DNA from: Bryum argenteum
Lineage: Eukaryota > Streptophyta > Bryopsida > Bryales > Bryaceae
DNA length: 64,000 nt
Assembly: GCA_037043015.1 (NCBI GenBank)
Contig: CM073328.1
Coordinates: forward strand, 14,419,495 to 14,483,494
Direction of reading: 5' to 3'
Positions within the stretch are counted from its first letter, which is position 1, and every line of letters starts with the position of its first letter. Positions 26,055 through 36,468 of the stretch are shown here, one piece after another. The notes under the pieces are model-generated. The model had not been told where the DNA came from. It saw nothing but the letters and a program-made list of their open reading frames with translations, and searched no databases. A program made the translations under genes and the position numbers.

Positions 26055-26215
26055 ATTAGTTGACCTTTGAAGGATTGTGATTGGTGAACCTTTTAAGGGT
26101 TGTCACTTATATACCTTTTAAGGATTGTAGATGGTCAATCTTTCAAGGATTGTAATTGATGAACCTTGAAGGGTTGTAACTGATTGACCTCTCAAAGGGC
26201 TGTTATTGCTTGAAA
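26055..26215 (+). repeat. 25-bp minisatellite, about six units
   Basis: Degenerate units of the form GAACCTTTTAAGGGTTGTNNNTGAT repeat head to tail. Flanks are ordinary AT-rich DNA. Confidence 0.7.
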
Positions 26216-26943
26216 TCTTGTTTTAATAATTGATATTTATTTGTTTCATGTGTACCGTATATATGTTAGTCAATTTACTCACTACGAACATAAAAGATGT
26301 GCACTTGCGACCAACCCGGTTGGTCTAGCCCCACTTGTTTGAGATTAAAATAAGGAGGAATTTTATTATAAATTTTTGGTTGGAATGAGGTATTTTTTTG
26401 AGTTATTTTGGATGACATGCTCTATTTGGTGTGGACATTCTTTGAAGCATATTTTAAGAAGCTTTGCCTGTTCATCTACATGATGATATATTTTGCAATT
26501 GGCGTTATGTGATGTTGAAGGCTAAAACACATTTTTGGCTTGAGAATATATAAGACTGTCAAAAGTCTTATTATGACAAATTTCTTGTTTAATCATTAGG
26601 CCTTTGATGGTAGAATAAACAATTACATCATGATTGATGCTTAGTAAAAAATTGAGTTGTCTTGATTACGGTAGTATCTATTATCTAAGGCAAGGAGTTT
26701 GGTTTGTTTTGTTTTAAATGTTTCCTTTTGGACAAACTTTCTCTCCTTGCTAGTTGCGTTATTGATGATACGAAGTTCTTGTGAGTAGTACAAGCCGTAG
26801 TTTCGAGAAAACCCCCTTAATAACAATTTCCAAGAGCAACTTCAGAATTATATTCCACCTCTTCATGACCTCTGTGAGAAAAAATAACCATATTTTTGGA
26901 TGCATCTCAATGAGGAGATTTTCAGTTTTTTTCCAAACAACGT
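26216..26943. other. Intergenic, no gene seen
   Basis: AT-rich DNA. A short segment near 26310, CAACCCGGTTGGTCTAG, resembles a tRNA-derived SINE start but lacks a B box. Confidence 0.45.
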
Positions 26944-27176
26944 CAATTCCGTTAAAATGGCACTAAGCCATGTGCCCATGTGCCATTTTGTCACACCAAA
27001 TCTTAAATATGCGCTCACAAGGAGTGGTGTATTCTGTAATATTACAATTTTTTTTGATAACATCACTCCTTTATATACATTGTCACTCATTTTTGATAAT
27101 ATCACCTTCAAATTCTGTTATATCACAAAGTTGAGGTGTGCCATTTTAGCAGCATAACGCCATTTTAACGGAATTG
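26944..27176. mobile_element. MITE with CAATTCCGTTAAAATGGC ends, copy 1
   Basis: The left end CAATTCCGTTAAAATGGC is repeated inverted at the right end over 18 bases. The interior is AT-rich with internal GTGCCATTTTG repeats. A second, larger copy is at 31490-31912. No clear target duplication was found for this copy. Confidence 0.72.
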
Positions 27177-27959
27177 GGGATAAACCCTTCAAATAGTGAT
27201 GAAGAGATAATATTTACCAAATTGGATTATTCTTATGGAAACCGGGATCCCGCCAACAATTTCATGTCATAACTAATTTTATTCTTTTGGAACCTTCTCT
27301 AACTATAATTAATCATACTCTGTATGCTTTGTAACTACCTAATCGAAATAACTTGGCCGATAAGCACTTTTCACAAATTGCATAGAAACATACTGGTGGA
27401 ACCAAACCGCCCTATCGTATCATGATACTTGCACACAATTGATATGCATTCAAGCAAGTTGTATCACTTGTATGTTTGGAGGATACTTAACAGTTCCTTT
27501 CCTAGAGTGGATAAAAACAACTTAGTGAGCATTTTCTCCACGTCCGACACAATTGAAAGTCAAATTTGGCACACCAAAACTTATCTTACTCTCAGTGTAA
27601 TTTTGTAAATCATCATTCTTACCCTGAGCATACCAATTGGATTCTCATTGCTACTCTAAGCTAAGCACAAATTGACACCTTAATACTTCAAATTTATGTA
27701 CTAATATTATTCTTGCACTAAAAACACCTAACCAAGTATACATTTATTTATTATGACAGAAGGACATACATTCCAAGAAATTACTTGTACCAAGTTTGTA
27801 TTTTGAAAAAAAAAAATTAAAAAAAAAAATTAAAAAATCTTAGAAGAAGGCCAGAGTGTGAGACCAAAAGACTGATGTCATTTATATTTTCCTTTTCTTC
27901 ATTCCAGAATTGACCTAAATGCTCTTCGGTGAAACTTTCGGTGAGAATTCGATACACTA
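27177..27959. other. Upstream flank of BTB gene 1, shared with gene 3
   Basis: From about 27700 the sequence (CAAGTATACATTTATTT, A-rich tract, ATTGACCTAAATGCTCTTCG) matches 42215-42480 upstream of BTB gene 3. It is therefore part of the duplicated block. No gene. Confidence 0.6.
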
Positions 27960-27967
27960 AACATGAT

Positions 27968-28190
27968 AGTCATTGCTAGTGGGACATTCATATCTTGCTA
28001 TTGGGACATTCATATCTTGCTATTGGGACATTCATATCTTGCTATTGGGACATTCATATCTTGCTATTGGGACATCCATTCGTATCCTGCTATTAGGACG
28101 TCCATCCATATCTTGCGACTGCGGCATTCATTCAGATCTCTTTACTGCGAAATTCATTCAGATCTTGCTACTATCGCTTCTACCAGATCT
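27968..28190 (+). repeat. Promoter-proximal minisatellite of BTB gene 1 (22-bp unit)
   Basis: Five near-perfect head-to-tail copies of the 22-bp unit GGGACATTCATATCTTGC + TATT, then three or four diverged 25-26-bp versions. It lies 140-360 bp upstream of the gene's ATG, and related arrays precede genes 2 and 3. ORFs through it are artefacts of the repeat. Confidence 0.85.
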
Positions 28191-28331
28191 CAGTAGTAGA
28201 GTCGAATCTCAACTACATAAGCCTGAACTTGATCCCTCCTTACTCCCTTTTCTGATTGTGAATAGCAGGCAAGGTGTCTATCTGCTTTTCCGATCCCCTG
28301 TCGTTGAGTTGTCCGCGCCTCTTTTGATCAT

Positions 28332-29879
28332 ATGGCTCCTCCAAGCAAGAGCTCAACATCTCCTGCCCCAAAGAGTACGTTATAATTTCAGCTTGTGAAT
28401 TTTTGCTTTTTGAGTTGTAGCCTGGCAGTACAGTAGACGAAACGTAGTTCATGCATTTGAGAGAGCACGGCTTTTTGGATTACGGACAGTAATCACGAAG
28501 TCGAATAGAGAAAGAGGTGCCAACAGAGATTCTCATATGGTTCGTCCGAAGTGACCCTAAAAGCAAAAAATGAAAAACATAGAGAAAATCTCACTTGGAT
28601 CTAATTAACGTTGACACTTGTGTATCCAGAAATAAGAGGCTTGCAAGTCAAGCCAAAGGCTGCGAAGCTGGGTGCGAAGCCGAGTGCGAAGATGGAAGCG
28701 CAGGTATCATGGTATGGTGGAGCAAACACAAACCAAGATGTAAGCATAAGCTTGGTTTGCAGCAATACTGTCAACGGCGAGGAACATGATCATCATACGT
28801 TAGCGAAGTTGATGGTGTATAAGAGTCGCTTGAACACATGCAGCCGTTACTTTGCGGCTGGTACGAGTGACGAATGGAATGAAGCAGAGCCGGAGAGCCT
28901 CGACCCAAAGGAACTTACCATCCATGTTGACGGTGACGTCCAGCTGTATATCGATTGCTTTTCGAGAATGTACTCTCCCTTGACGGTTGGTTTCAGTACT
29001 GTGATTTACAGCCTACAGCTTCTAGCAGTAGCGACCCACCTTGCATGTGATGAGCTGATGAGCTCGATTTGCCGTTACCTGGCCGTACGACCGTGGGCCG
29101 ATGAGGATGAGATGAGAATTCGGTGTGCTATTTCGTCGGAAGATTTTCCTCGCGGCCATGCCAAGGATCTGCTCAAGCGGCTAGAGATGCGCCAATGTGC
29201 AGAGGAACTTCGCCCGCTCATCAAGAGGTGCATGAACTCTTCACGTTCATCAGGAGAAGCCAAAGCGCTCCTGAGTCACGTGCTGAGGACTGCACGGGTG
29301 CAAGACCAGAACCCCATTCCCACTTTTGAGCAAGAGGTGGTGGGTATGATCAACGAAGAGTTCAAGCTCTTGCTTTTGGAGACCAAAAGAAGAATTGCTG
29401 CTGCTAGGAATAAAGGTTCTCTAATTGCCAGGATACATATGGATATGCAATCGAATTTACATGGAGTATTGCATGTCTTGATTGAAACAGATATGGCAGA
29501 CGAAGGAGTAAGATGGTTCTTTCTGTATCACCCATTTCTGAGGCTTCCACCAGATCAAAGGGCAAGTGAGCGTAACGAACATGTCGTGAGTGCGGTGACA
29601 AAACTTGCAGGGATGTATGTGGGATTGGTAAGGGCCAAATTGACTCAAAGCGCATTCCTCAGCGCATTCAACATAATTCCACGAGCGATCGCTCGAAATA
29701 GAGTGTTAATCAACTTGTTGCCGTTGTTAGATTGGCTCTACAGAAATGGGGATAGGATTTTTGGTGGAAATTTGAGTATATTTCGTTCAAAGTTTGAAGG
29801 TTTGAAAGGGATTTTGCCTTCTCACACTCCCTACTCAGAAGAGCTTCAGGAGATCGTAAATAGAGTTCTTGCTCCTTGA
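28332..29879 (+). CDS. BTB/POZ domain-like protein, tandem copy 1
   Basis: Two exons, 28332-28374 and 28630-29879, give 430 aa. Exon 1 encodes MAPPSKSSTSPAPK and is conserved in all three copies with the same GTACGT donor. The acceptor is GTGTATCCAG, again conserved. An unspliced reading lacks any ATG here, because CACATG of copies 2 and 3 is CACTTG in this copy. The BTB-like core lies at about residues 45-160: VSISLVCSN, HKSRLNTCSRYFAAG in the copies (YKSRLNTCSRYFAAG here), the YIDCFSRMY segment and the hallmark VRPWADEDE. A helical C-terminal half follows. It resembles plant BTB/POZ proteins of the At1g63850 type, usually thought to be CUL3 adaptors; the exact substrate is unknown. The first 250 codons are nearly identical to copy 2, the rest much less. 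Confidence 0.82.
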
Positions 29880-30005
29880 GAGCACTTAATAGTTTTTGGG
29901 CTTAAAATTCTTGCTCCTTGAGACAGTTGAGAGCACTTATAGTTTTTGGGCTTAAAATTCTTGCTCCTTGAGAGCACTTATAGTTTTTGGGCTTAAAATT
30001 CTTCC
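29860..30005 (+). repeat. Tandem repeat spanning the stop codon of BTB gene 1
   Basis: About 41-48-bp units containing AGTTTTTGGGCTTAAAATTC and TTCTTGCTCCTTGAGA occur three times. The first includes the last sense codons and the stop. This arose by local duplication in copy 1 only. Confidence 0.8.
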
Positions 30006-30732
30006 ATAGGGAGTGGTTGGAAGAATTGAATGTTGTTATAGAAATCAGTAGTAGCTCAATTGAGATCCGGGGTGAGTTTAATGTAACCAAAGAGGATAGT
30101 GGTATGATATCCTTGAGGTTTTAGTTGCCTTAGTGTTGAAGATAGTTTGTGGTAGAGTATCCATAAGGCTTTTGTTGTCTTGAAAGCTTTTACGATTTTA
30201 GGCCTATACTTCTTTTGTAAGCCCATGGTTGGAAGAATAAAATGTTGACATAGAAATGTTAAATAAGCTCAGCTGAGGTCCAAAATGACTTTAAACTAGC
30301 ACATGATAGTGGTATGGTATAGATGAGGCTCGTGTTGCCTGGAGTTGAAGGGAGTGGTGCACTATCCATAATTCCATATGGGTTTTGATGCCTTGGTGTC
30401 GTGAGCCCAATTCATGCTTGGGAAGTTTTCTATGCCTTAATGAAGACCTTTGGGTGAAAGCTGTGGGTGAACTTGCGGCCATGTCATAGTACTAAAAAAG
30501 TACCAAAAGTCAAGGGGAATTTTAGGAACAAATTTATGTAGTACCTCGAGTACATTATTTTTAGTGCATCAAATAACTCAAAGAGAAATAGATGGAATCG
30601 AATGCAAGTTGTTGGAATGCATAAGTTCTATCAAAGAGTTTTTAATTCTAGAGGTAATTACCAATGGATGTCAGCCCCAAAAACACTGCCATTATGAAGT
30701 CAGCATAGGTACTATTGGTAACAATTTGTACT

Positions 30733-30990
30733 TTAACCCCTAAAGATCCACGATGTTTGAAATCCCAACACTGACCACTATGTATTAATGCGGGGACGTC
30801 CAATTCTTGGAAATTTTTGATAACTTCAATCGTAGGATCTTAAAGTAGACTACCATGGGTAGTTGTGTGAAAATTTTCAACCGTTGGATCATCACTAAAT
30901 GTGAGATCATAACATTTGAAGCTGAGTGTAATTGTTTTTTGGCCTTGACCGTAAAAGCCGAATCGGTGGCCGTGATTGTTTAGGGGTTCA
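30733..30990. mobile_element. TTAA-type MITE, family A (250 bp)
   Basis: TTAA at 30733-30736, left end CCCCTAAAGATCCACGATG; right end (other strand) CCCCTAAACAATCACGG next to TTCA, a one-base change from TTAA. It shares arm and interior with 48345-48841, including TCAACCGTTGGATCATCAC. No ORF. Confidence 0.72.
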
Positions 30991-31489
30991 TAGAAAAAGG
31001 TGGTGTATCCAAAAACAGTAAAATGATTATGGTTTCTAAAGAATTAGTTGTGTACCACTATTTGGTAGGCCATTGAGAGAGGAGGTGAAGAGAAAAAAAC
31101 AAATTTGGATAATTTTTCAATAAATTCCACCTAAAACTCCAAAAGCAATTCTAGCCCTTTGACCATCAATATTACCATGAGCAAAAAAGTTCTATCAGTC
31201 ACATGCTTAGTGTGCATTTGAAGGCTTTATGCATGTATTTAAATGCAAATGTGTACTATCCTCCTTAATTTGAGGTAAGCTTTGTACTTTTGTAATTTTT
31301 TGGCAAACGTGAGTGTACAGTGAAAGCGATGTATATTAAGTACAAATTTGTAAGTGTTTCCTTTAAATTTTGAAATGAAGTACAATGAAATTGTAATATT
31401 TATAAGTATTGACATCATCGCCCCAATAAAAATAGTACTATACGATTGAGGTTTCCTCTATATTGACACTTGAAGTTGGCTACAACCTC

Positions 31490-31912
31490 AATTCCGTTAA
31501 AATGGCACAATTCCTTGTGCCATATTGCCAAAGCCATGTTGTGCCAATTTGGTCGCGTTTCTGAAACGTGCCATTTTACCGGCATATTTTTAAACTCATA
31601 ATCTCAAAGATTTATGCTTGCAAAATGGCACGTTTTTTAATATCACCCACATCTTCCATTATATCAACAAATTTCTGTAATATCATCAAAAATTCCATAA
31701 TATCACACTATTTGATGAATTTTGACCTTCAAATCCTGTCGAAGGGCAGTTTTTTCTCAACGGCCGCTCAGAAATATCTCTGGTTTTGAGCGGCCGCTTA
31801 GAAAAATTTGCTCTATTATGTCAAAAAATGACAAAAACGAGTGTTGTTTTTTTCATTTTTTCCACCTTAAATCGTGCCATTTTACCAGAATATTGCCAAA
31901 TTAACGGAATTT
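31490..31912. mobile_element. MITE with CAATTCCGTTAAAATGGC ends, copy 2
   Basis: The left end AACCTCAATTCCGTTAA pairs with the right end read inverted (AACCTAAATTCCGTTAA). GTGCCATTTTACC repeats lie inside. Two GCGGCCGCT motifs occur at 31761-31800, in an insert not seen in copy 1. Confidence 0.72.
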
Positions 31913-32489
31913 AGGTTCTACCCTTGGCTACCCCTGCAAAAATGTAACTGAAATGTACCAAGTGATCCACATTAGTGTGCATTTGGCCCTTTGTCTTAAG
32001 CTTTTTTGTTTAAGTGCTTAAATGAAAAAAGAGTTTGATGAAATACAATTTAGCTTAATTGGAAGAAAGCTATAATTATGTCTTATATTAATTATGTTGT
32101 GACACTTTTCCTTATCTACTTTTCACTTCACTTCTTGATTTTTAGTGTAAATAGAGTATAAAAGCATATGGTATAAAGTCATAACCTGTCATGGTGTGTG
32201 AATGTGAATGCAAATGGAAGCACTTAAGGTATCTAGTAACAAGAAATAAAATGAAAATACATCTTTAAGAATTGTTAGAAATATAAATTTGTATATACAA
32301 GTATACTTGTTCTCTTGTTGAATCTAGACTGAATCTAGACTTGTTCTCTTGTTGAATCTACCCCGTGGACTCGTGGAGGCTATTTGAGTGTACTCTAGCT
32401 TGAGAATTTTAGATTTTACTTTTCACGTCAGAAGTGGAAACAAAAATCAATATATTTAGAACGGTTATGATGTTTGGGATTCTGGCTTT

Positions 32490-33448
32490 AATTGGTTGTG
32501 ACACTAAAGAACACTAGGTAGCAAAAACGTGTTACCGAGTTCAATGAGAATGGTTTGAAGCTTGAAGCCATATGAGGTCTTGGTTGCGGTAGGAGCAACA
32601 ATATATTTTGCTTCTGTTGAACATAAGGCAAAAATAGATTCCTTAAGACTCCGCGAGGAGAGAAGACAAAGTGAAACAATTTGGAAAATATAGCCAAATG
32701 CGTTGAGTATTAAGGTAGCCGGCCCAGTCTGCATGAGTCGAGGCACATAACTTTACGAATCTATTGAAAAATAATTTAGCTATAGAATAGGTGAGTTCTT
32801 GCCGAGAGGTTCGATGTAGATAACATAGTATTTGTTTGATCCCAAGCGAATGTGTTGGAGCTAGATTTTGCATAATTTGCACTAAGTGATTAATAGAGAT
32901 GGCCAAATCTCATGAAATACAAGTAACTAGGTACTGCAAGCTGTCTATAACTTGTTTGTATGGGATTTGACTCATAACTTGGTGATGTTCTGCAGGAGTG
33001 AGGGCATCACTCTGGTGGCAAGAATACCCAATGTCAGATTTTAAAAATGTAACATCAGAATTTTTGATATGACCGAATTAAATTTTGTTAAAAATAAAAG
33101 GGACATATTTGTCTTGTGATAATGCTAACATCTTATTAAAGCAATTACGTTGAATTTGGGTACCAAGAATATATTCAATATATTCATGATATCAATCATT
33201 GGATATCGTTGAGTGCTCAACACTTTGATGGCGGACAAGAACTGAAACTTTTCGTAGATGATGATCAGGTCATCAATGAAGAGATCCAAGAGTAATATAA
33301 CATTGTGTGAGCTTTTAACATAAACATTTGGATCTCATTTTCATTTTGAGAATACCTGACTCAATAGAAAACTTTCAAAGAGCTCGCGCCGAACGCAAGG
33401 GGCCATAGAGAGATTTTAGTAAGCGACAAACTTCAGATTCAGTTCTTG

Positions 33449-33501
<53 letters not shown>

Positions 33502-33740
33502 ATTAGGCTAAGTGATGTAAATTTCTTTACGTAAGATGCAATTGAAAAACGCGGTGATTACATCCATTTGGTGGATGTCATAGTCACATATAGTTGCCAA
33601 AGCTAAAAGAATTGAAGAGAAGTCATTTTGATTACATGAGAGAAAATTTATGAGTGATCAATTCCTTCTTGTTGGGAGAAGCCGCTAGCGACAAACCTTG
33701 CTTTAAAATGAGATAAGGATCCATTGGAGTTGAATTTCTT
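32490..33740 (-). pseudogene. Ty1/copia pol remnant (reverse transcriptase to RNase H)
   Basis: Read on the minus strand, decayed frames give, in order: an RT start with ARFVASGFSQQEGIDHS and IHQMDV; a region around DDLIII; YKQVIDSLQYL; ILCYLHRTS; HADWAGYLNT; and ALCSTEAKYI, the RNase H end. Stops and frameshifts are frequent. A (TA)n microsatellite interrupts the RT part at 33453-33499. Integrase, gag and LTRs were not found next to it. A shorter copy of the 3' end is at 45690-45955. Confidence 0.82.
33453..33499. repeat. (TA)n microsatellite
   Basis: About 23 uninterrupted TA dinucleotides within the copia remnant. Confidence 0.98.
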
Positions 33741-34388
33741 ACAGCATATCTATTTTGTACAAATTACGGATGTGTTGGGTGGTGGATCAATAAGGGATTA
33801 AGTCCAATTGTTGATCAAGAACTAGTATTTGTTGTCTATAATTATTTTCCATTGAGTTGAATAAGGTCCACTTAAAGCTTAATTTACAAAGTTTGTATCA
33901 CTAATATGAGCTTTAAATGCATAGGTATACAACTTAGCATCATGAAATTTTGTCTATTGCCATGCTCTACGATCCTTACGCTGAAAAGTTCATAGGGGAG
34001 AATTGTGTTGGAAATTTTTGTGTGGTGAACTCAATGCATAGCTTATATGATCTTGGCGGGAATGTGCTCAAAGGTTAAAGGACATGGCTAATGTAGAGTC
34101 TCTTGCCAACTGTGGGACCTCACGTGAGTATTTTATTCAAAAACAGAGTATGGATGAAGAAATTATGGCTCTTCAAAGTTGTTGCCTTCCATCCGAAATG
34201 TCTATCAACATTTGGCACATTGAGGAGTTAACAACCATAGTTGCAAAATAATTTTTAGAACCTAGGTTCTATGAAGATATTATCCAAATATGTAGATTAT
34301 AGGGTTATGGCTGAGGGGCCTCCGATGTTTCAAAGAGCATATATATAAGCCGATTTGAAATCCATGTTGAGTTGAATAATGCATACTT
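33741..34388. other. Intergenic, includes dispersed repeat copy 2
   Basis: No gene. Bases 34125-34290 repeat the segment at 22920-23100. The rest is AT-rich and may be further copia debris. Confidence 0.5.
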
Positions 34389-34609
34389 TACACTAAATAG
34401 GTAGATTAGTGTTAGATACACTAATTTATATAGACATGTTATAAGTTTTTTACTGTTAGTAAATATTTTTACTCTCTACATTGGTCAAGATGGGGATCTG
34501 ACATAGTATGGGAATTAATACTCTTGGTAATTTTTTTTTACTGAAAGTAAAAACTTACATCATTTTCAAATCTTATAAAAATCTAACACTAATCTACCTA
34601 TTTAGTGTA
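34389..34609. mobile_element. MITE with 29-bp perfect inverted repeats
   Basis: 34389-34417 (TACACTAAATAGGTAGATTA then GTGTTAGAT) is exactly repeated, inverted, at 34581-34609. The element is 221 bp with an AT-rich centre. If the outer TA is a target duplication, the ends start CACTAAATAGG; a CACTA-type 3-bp duplication is not seen. It abuts the upstream repeats of BTB gene 2, where homology to genes 1 and 3 stops. Confidence 0.85.
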
Positions 34610-34614
34610 GTATG

Positions 34615-34770
34615 ACATTCCTACCTTGCTAGTAGGACATTCATATCTTGATATTGGGACATCCATGCATATCTTGCTATTGGGACAATCATTCATATCT
34701 TGCTACTGGGACATTCATTCAGATCTCGTTACTACGACATTCATTCAAATCTTACTATTGCATCTAGCCT
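34615..34770 (+). repeat. Promoter-proximal minisatellite of BTB gene 2
   Basis: Five or six diverged units of the GGGACATTCATATCTTGCTA type, mostly 22-26 bp. Related to the array before gene 1 but with fewer perfect copies. Confidence 0.8.
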
Positions 34771-34923
34771 ATTTCAGTAGTAGGGTCGAATTGAACTACA
34801 TAAGCCTGCACTTCATCCCTCCTTACTCTCTTTTCGGATCACAATTAGTGGATAGCACGCAAGGTGTCTGGCTGCTTTTCCGATCCCCCATCGTTAAGTT
34901 GTCGGCACGCCCCATTCGATCAT

Positions 34924-36468
34924 ATGGCTCCTCCCAGCAAGAGCTCAACATCTCCGGCCCCAAAGAGTACGTTTTCATTTCAGCTTGTGAATTTCGCTTT
35001 TTGAGTTGTAGCCCAGTACAGTAAACCGAAATTAGTTCATGCATGTGTAAGATCTAGCACCGCTTTTTGGATTACGGACAGTAATCACGAGAACAAATAG
35101 AGAGGTGCCAGCAGAGCTCCTCATATGGTTAGTCCGAAGTGACCCTAAAAGCAAAAAATGAAAAGCATAAGAAATCAGAGGGGAAATTCTCACATGGATC
35201 TTACGTTGACACTTGTGTATCCAGAAACAAGAGGCTTGCAAGTCAAGCCAGAGGCTGCAAAGCTGGGTGCGAAGCTGAGGGCGAAGATGGAAGTGCAGGT
35301 ATCATGGTATGGTGGAGCAAACACAAACCAAGATGTTAGCATCAGCTTGGTTTGCAGCAATACTGTCAACGGCGAGGAACATGATCATCATACGTTAGCG
35401 AAGTTGATGGTGCATAAGAGTCGCTTGAACACATGCAGCCGTTACTTTGCGGCTGGTACGAGTGACGAATGGAATGAAGCAGAGCCGGAGAGCCTCGACC
35501 CAAAGGAACTTACCATCCATGTTGACGGTGACGTCCAGCTGTATATCGATTGCTTTTCGAGAATGTACTCTCCCTTGACGGTTGGTTTCAGTACTGTGAT
35601 TTACAGCCTACAGCTTCTAGCAGTAGCGACCCACCTTGCATGTGATGAGCTGATGAGCTCGATTTGCCGTTACCTGGCCGTACGACCGTGGGCCGATGAG
35701 GATGAGATGAGAATTCGGTGTGCTATTTCGTCGGAAGATTTTCCTCGCGGCCATGCCAAGGATCTACTCAAGCGGCTAGAGATGCGCCAGTGTGCAGAGG
35801 AACTTCGCCCGCTCATCAAGAAGTGCATGAACTCTTCACGTTCATCAAGTGAAGCCAAAGCGCTCCTGAGTCACGTGCTGAGGACTGCATGGGTGCAAGA
35901 CCAGAACCCCATTCCCACTTTTGAGCAAGAGGTGGTGGGTATGATCAACGAAGAGTTCAAGCTCTTGGTTTTGGAGACCAAAAGAAGAATTGTTGCTGCT
36001 AGCAACGATGAGTACTGGCCTCTTGCCAGGATACAAATGAACATGGAACCGAATATACATGGAGTATTGAATGTTTTGATGGAAACAGATATGGCGGAGG
36101 AAGGGGTAAGATGGTTCTTTTTGTATCACCCATTTCTGAGCCTTTCTCAAGATCTATGGGCAAGTGAACGTAATCCACATGGTGTGAGAACGGTGACAGT
36201 ACTTGGATGGAAGTATGTGGGATTGGCAAGGGCATTGGTGGCTCCAAGCAGATTTGCCTTACTTTCAGCAGCAAGAGAGCGGTTTCGAAATACAACGTTA
36301 ATGGACTTGTTGCCGTTGTTAGATTGGCTCTACAGAAACGGGAATAGGATTTTTGGTGAATTGGGTGTATTTCGTGCTGATTTTGAACACTTGAAAGGGA
36401 TTTTACCTTCTAACGCTCCCTACCCAGAAGAGCTTCAAGAGATCATAAATAGAGTACTTGCTCCTTGA
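34924..36468 (+). CDS. BTB/POZ domain-like protein, tandem copy 2
   Basis: Two exons, 34924-34966 and 35225-36468, 428 aa, in phase. Same exon 1 peptide and splice signals as copies 1 and 3. BTB-like core with VSISLVCSN, HKSRLNTCSRYFAAG, MYSPLTVGF and VRPWADEDE. The C-terminal half keeps GVRWFFLYHPF and LLPLLDWLYRNGNRIFG but differs from copy 1 at many positions. An unspliced reading from an ATG at 35158 or 35194 is also open, so the start depends on the intron being real; the conserved exon 1 favours splicing. Substrate adaptor for a CUL3 ligase is the usual inference for plant BTB proteins, not shown here. Confidence 0.82.

Noticed and set aside
26300..26360. Second tRNA-derived SINE
   Set aside because: An A-box-like word is present but no B box or tail.
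27968..28190. Regularly spaced repeats that could suggest a CRISPR array
   Set aside because: Units are directly adjacent without unique spacers, in a plant genome with no cas genes; this is a minisatellite.
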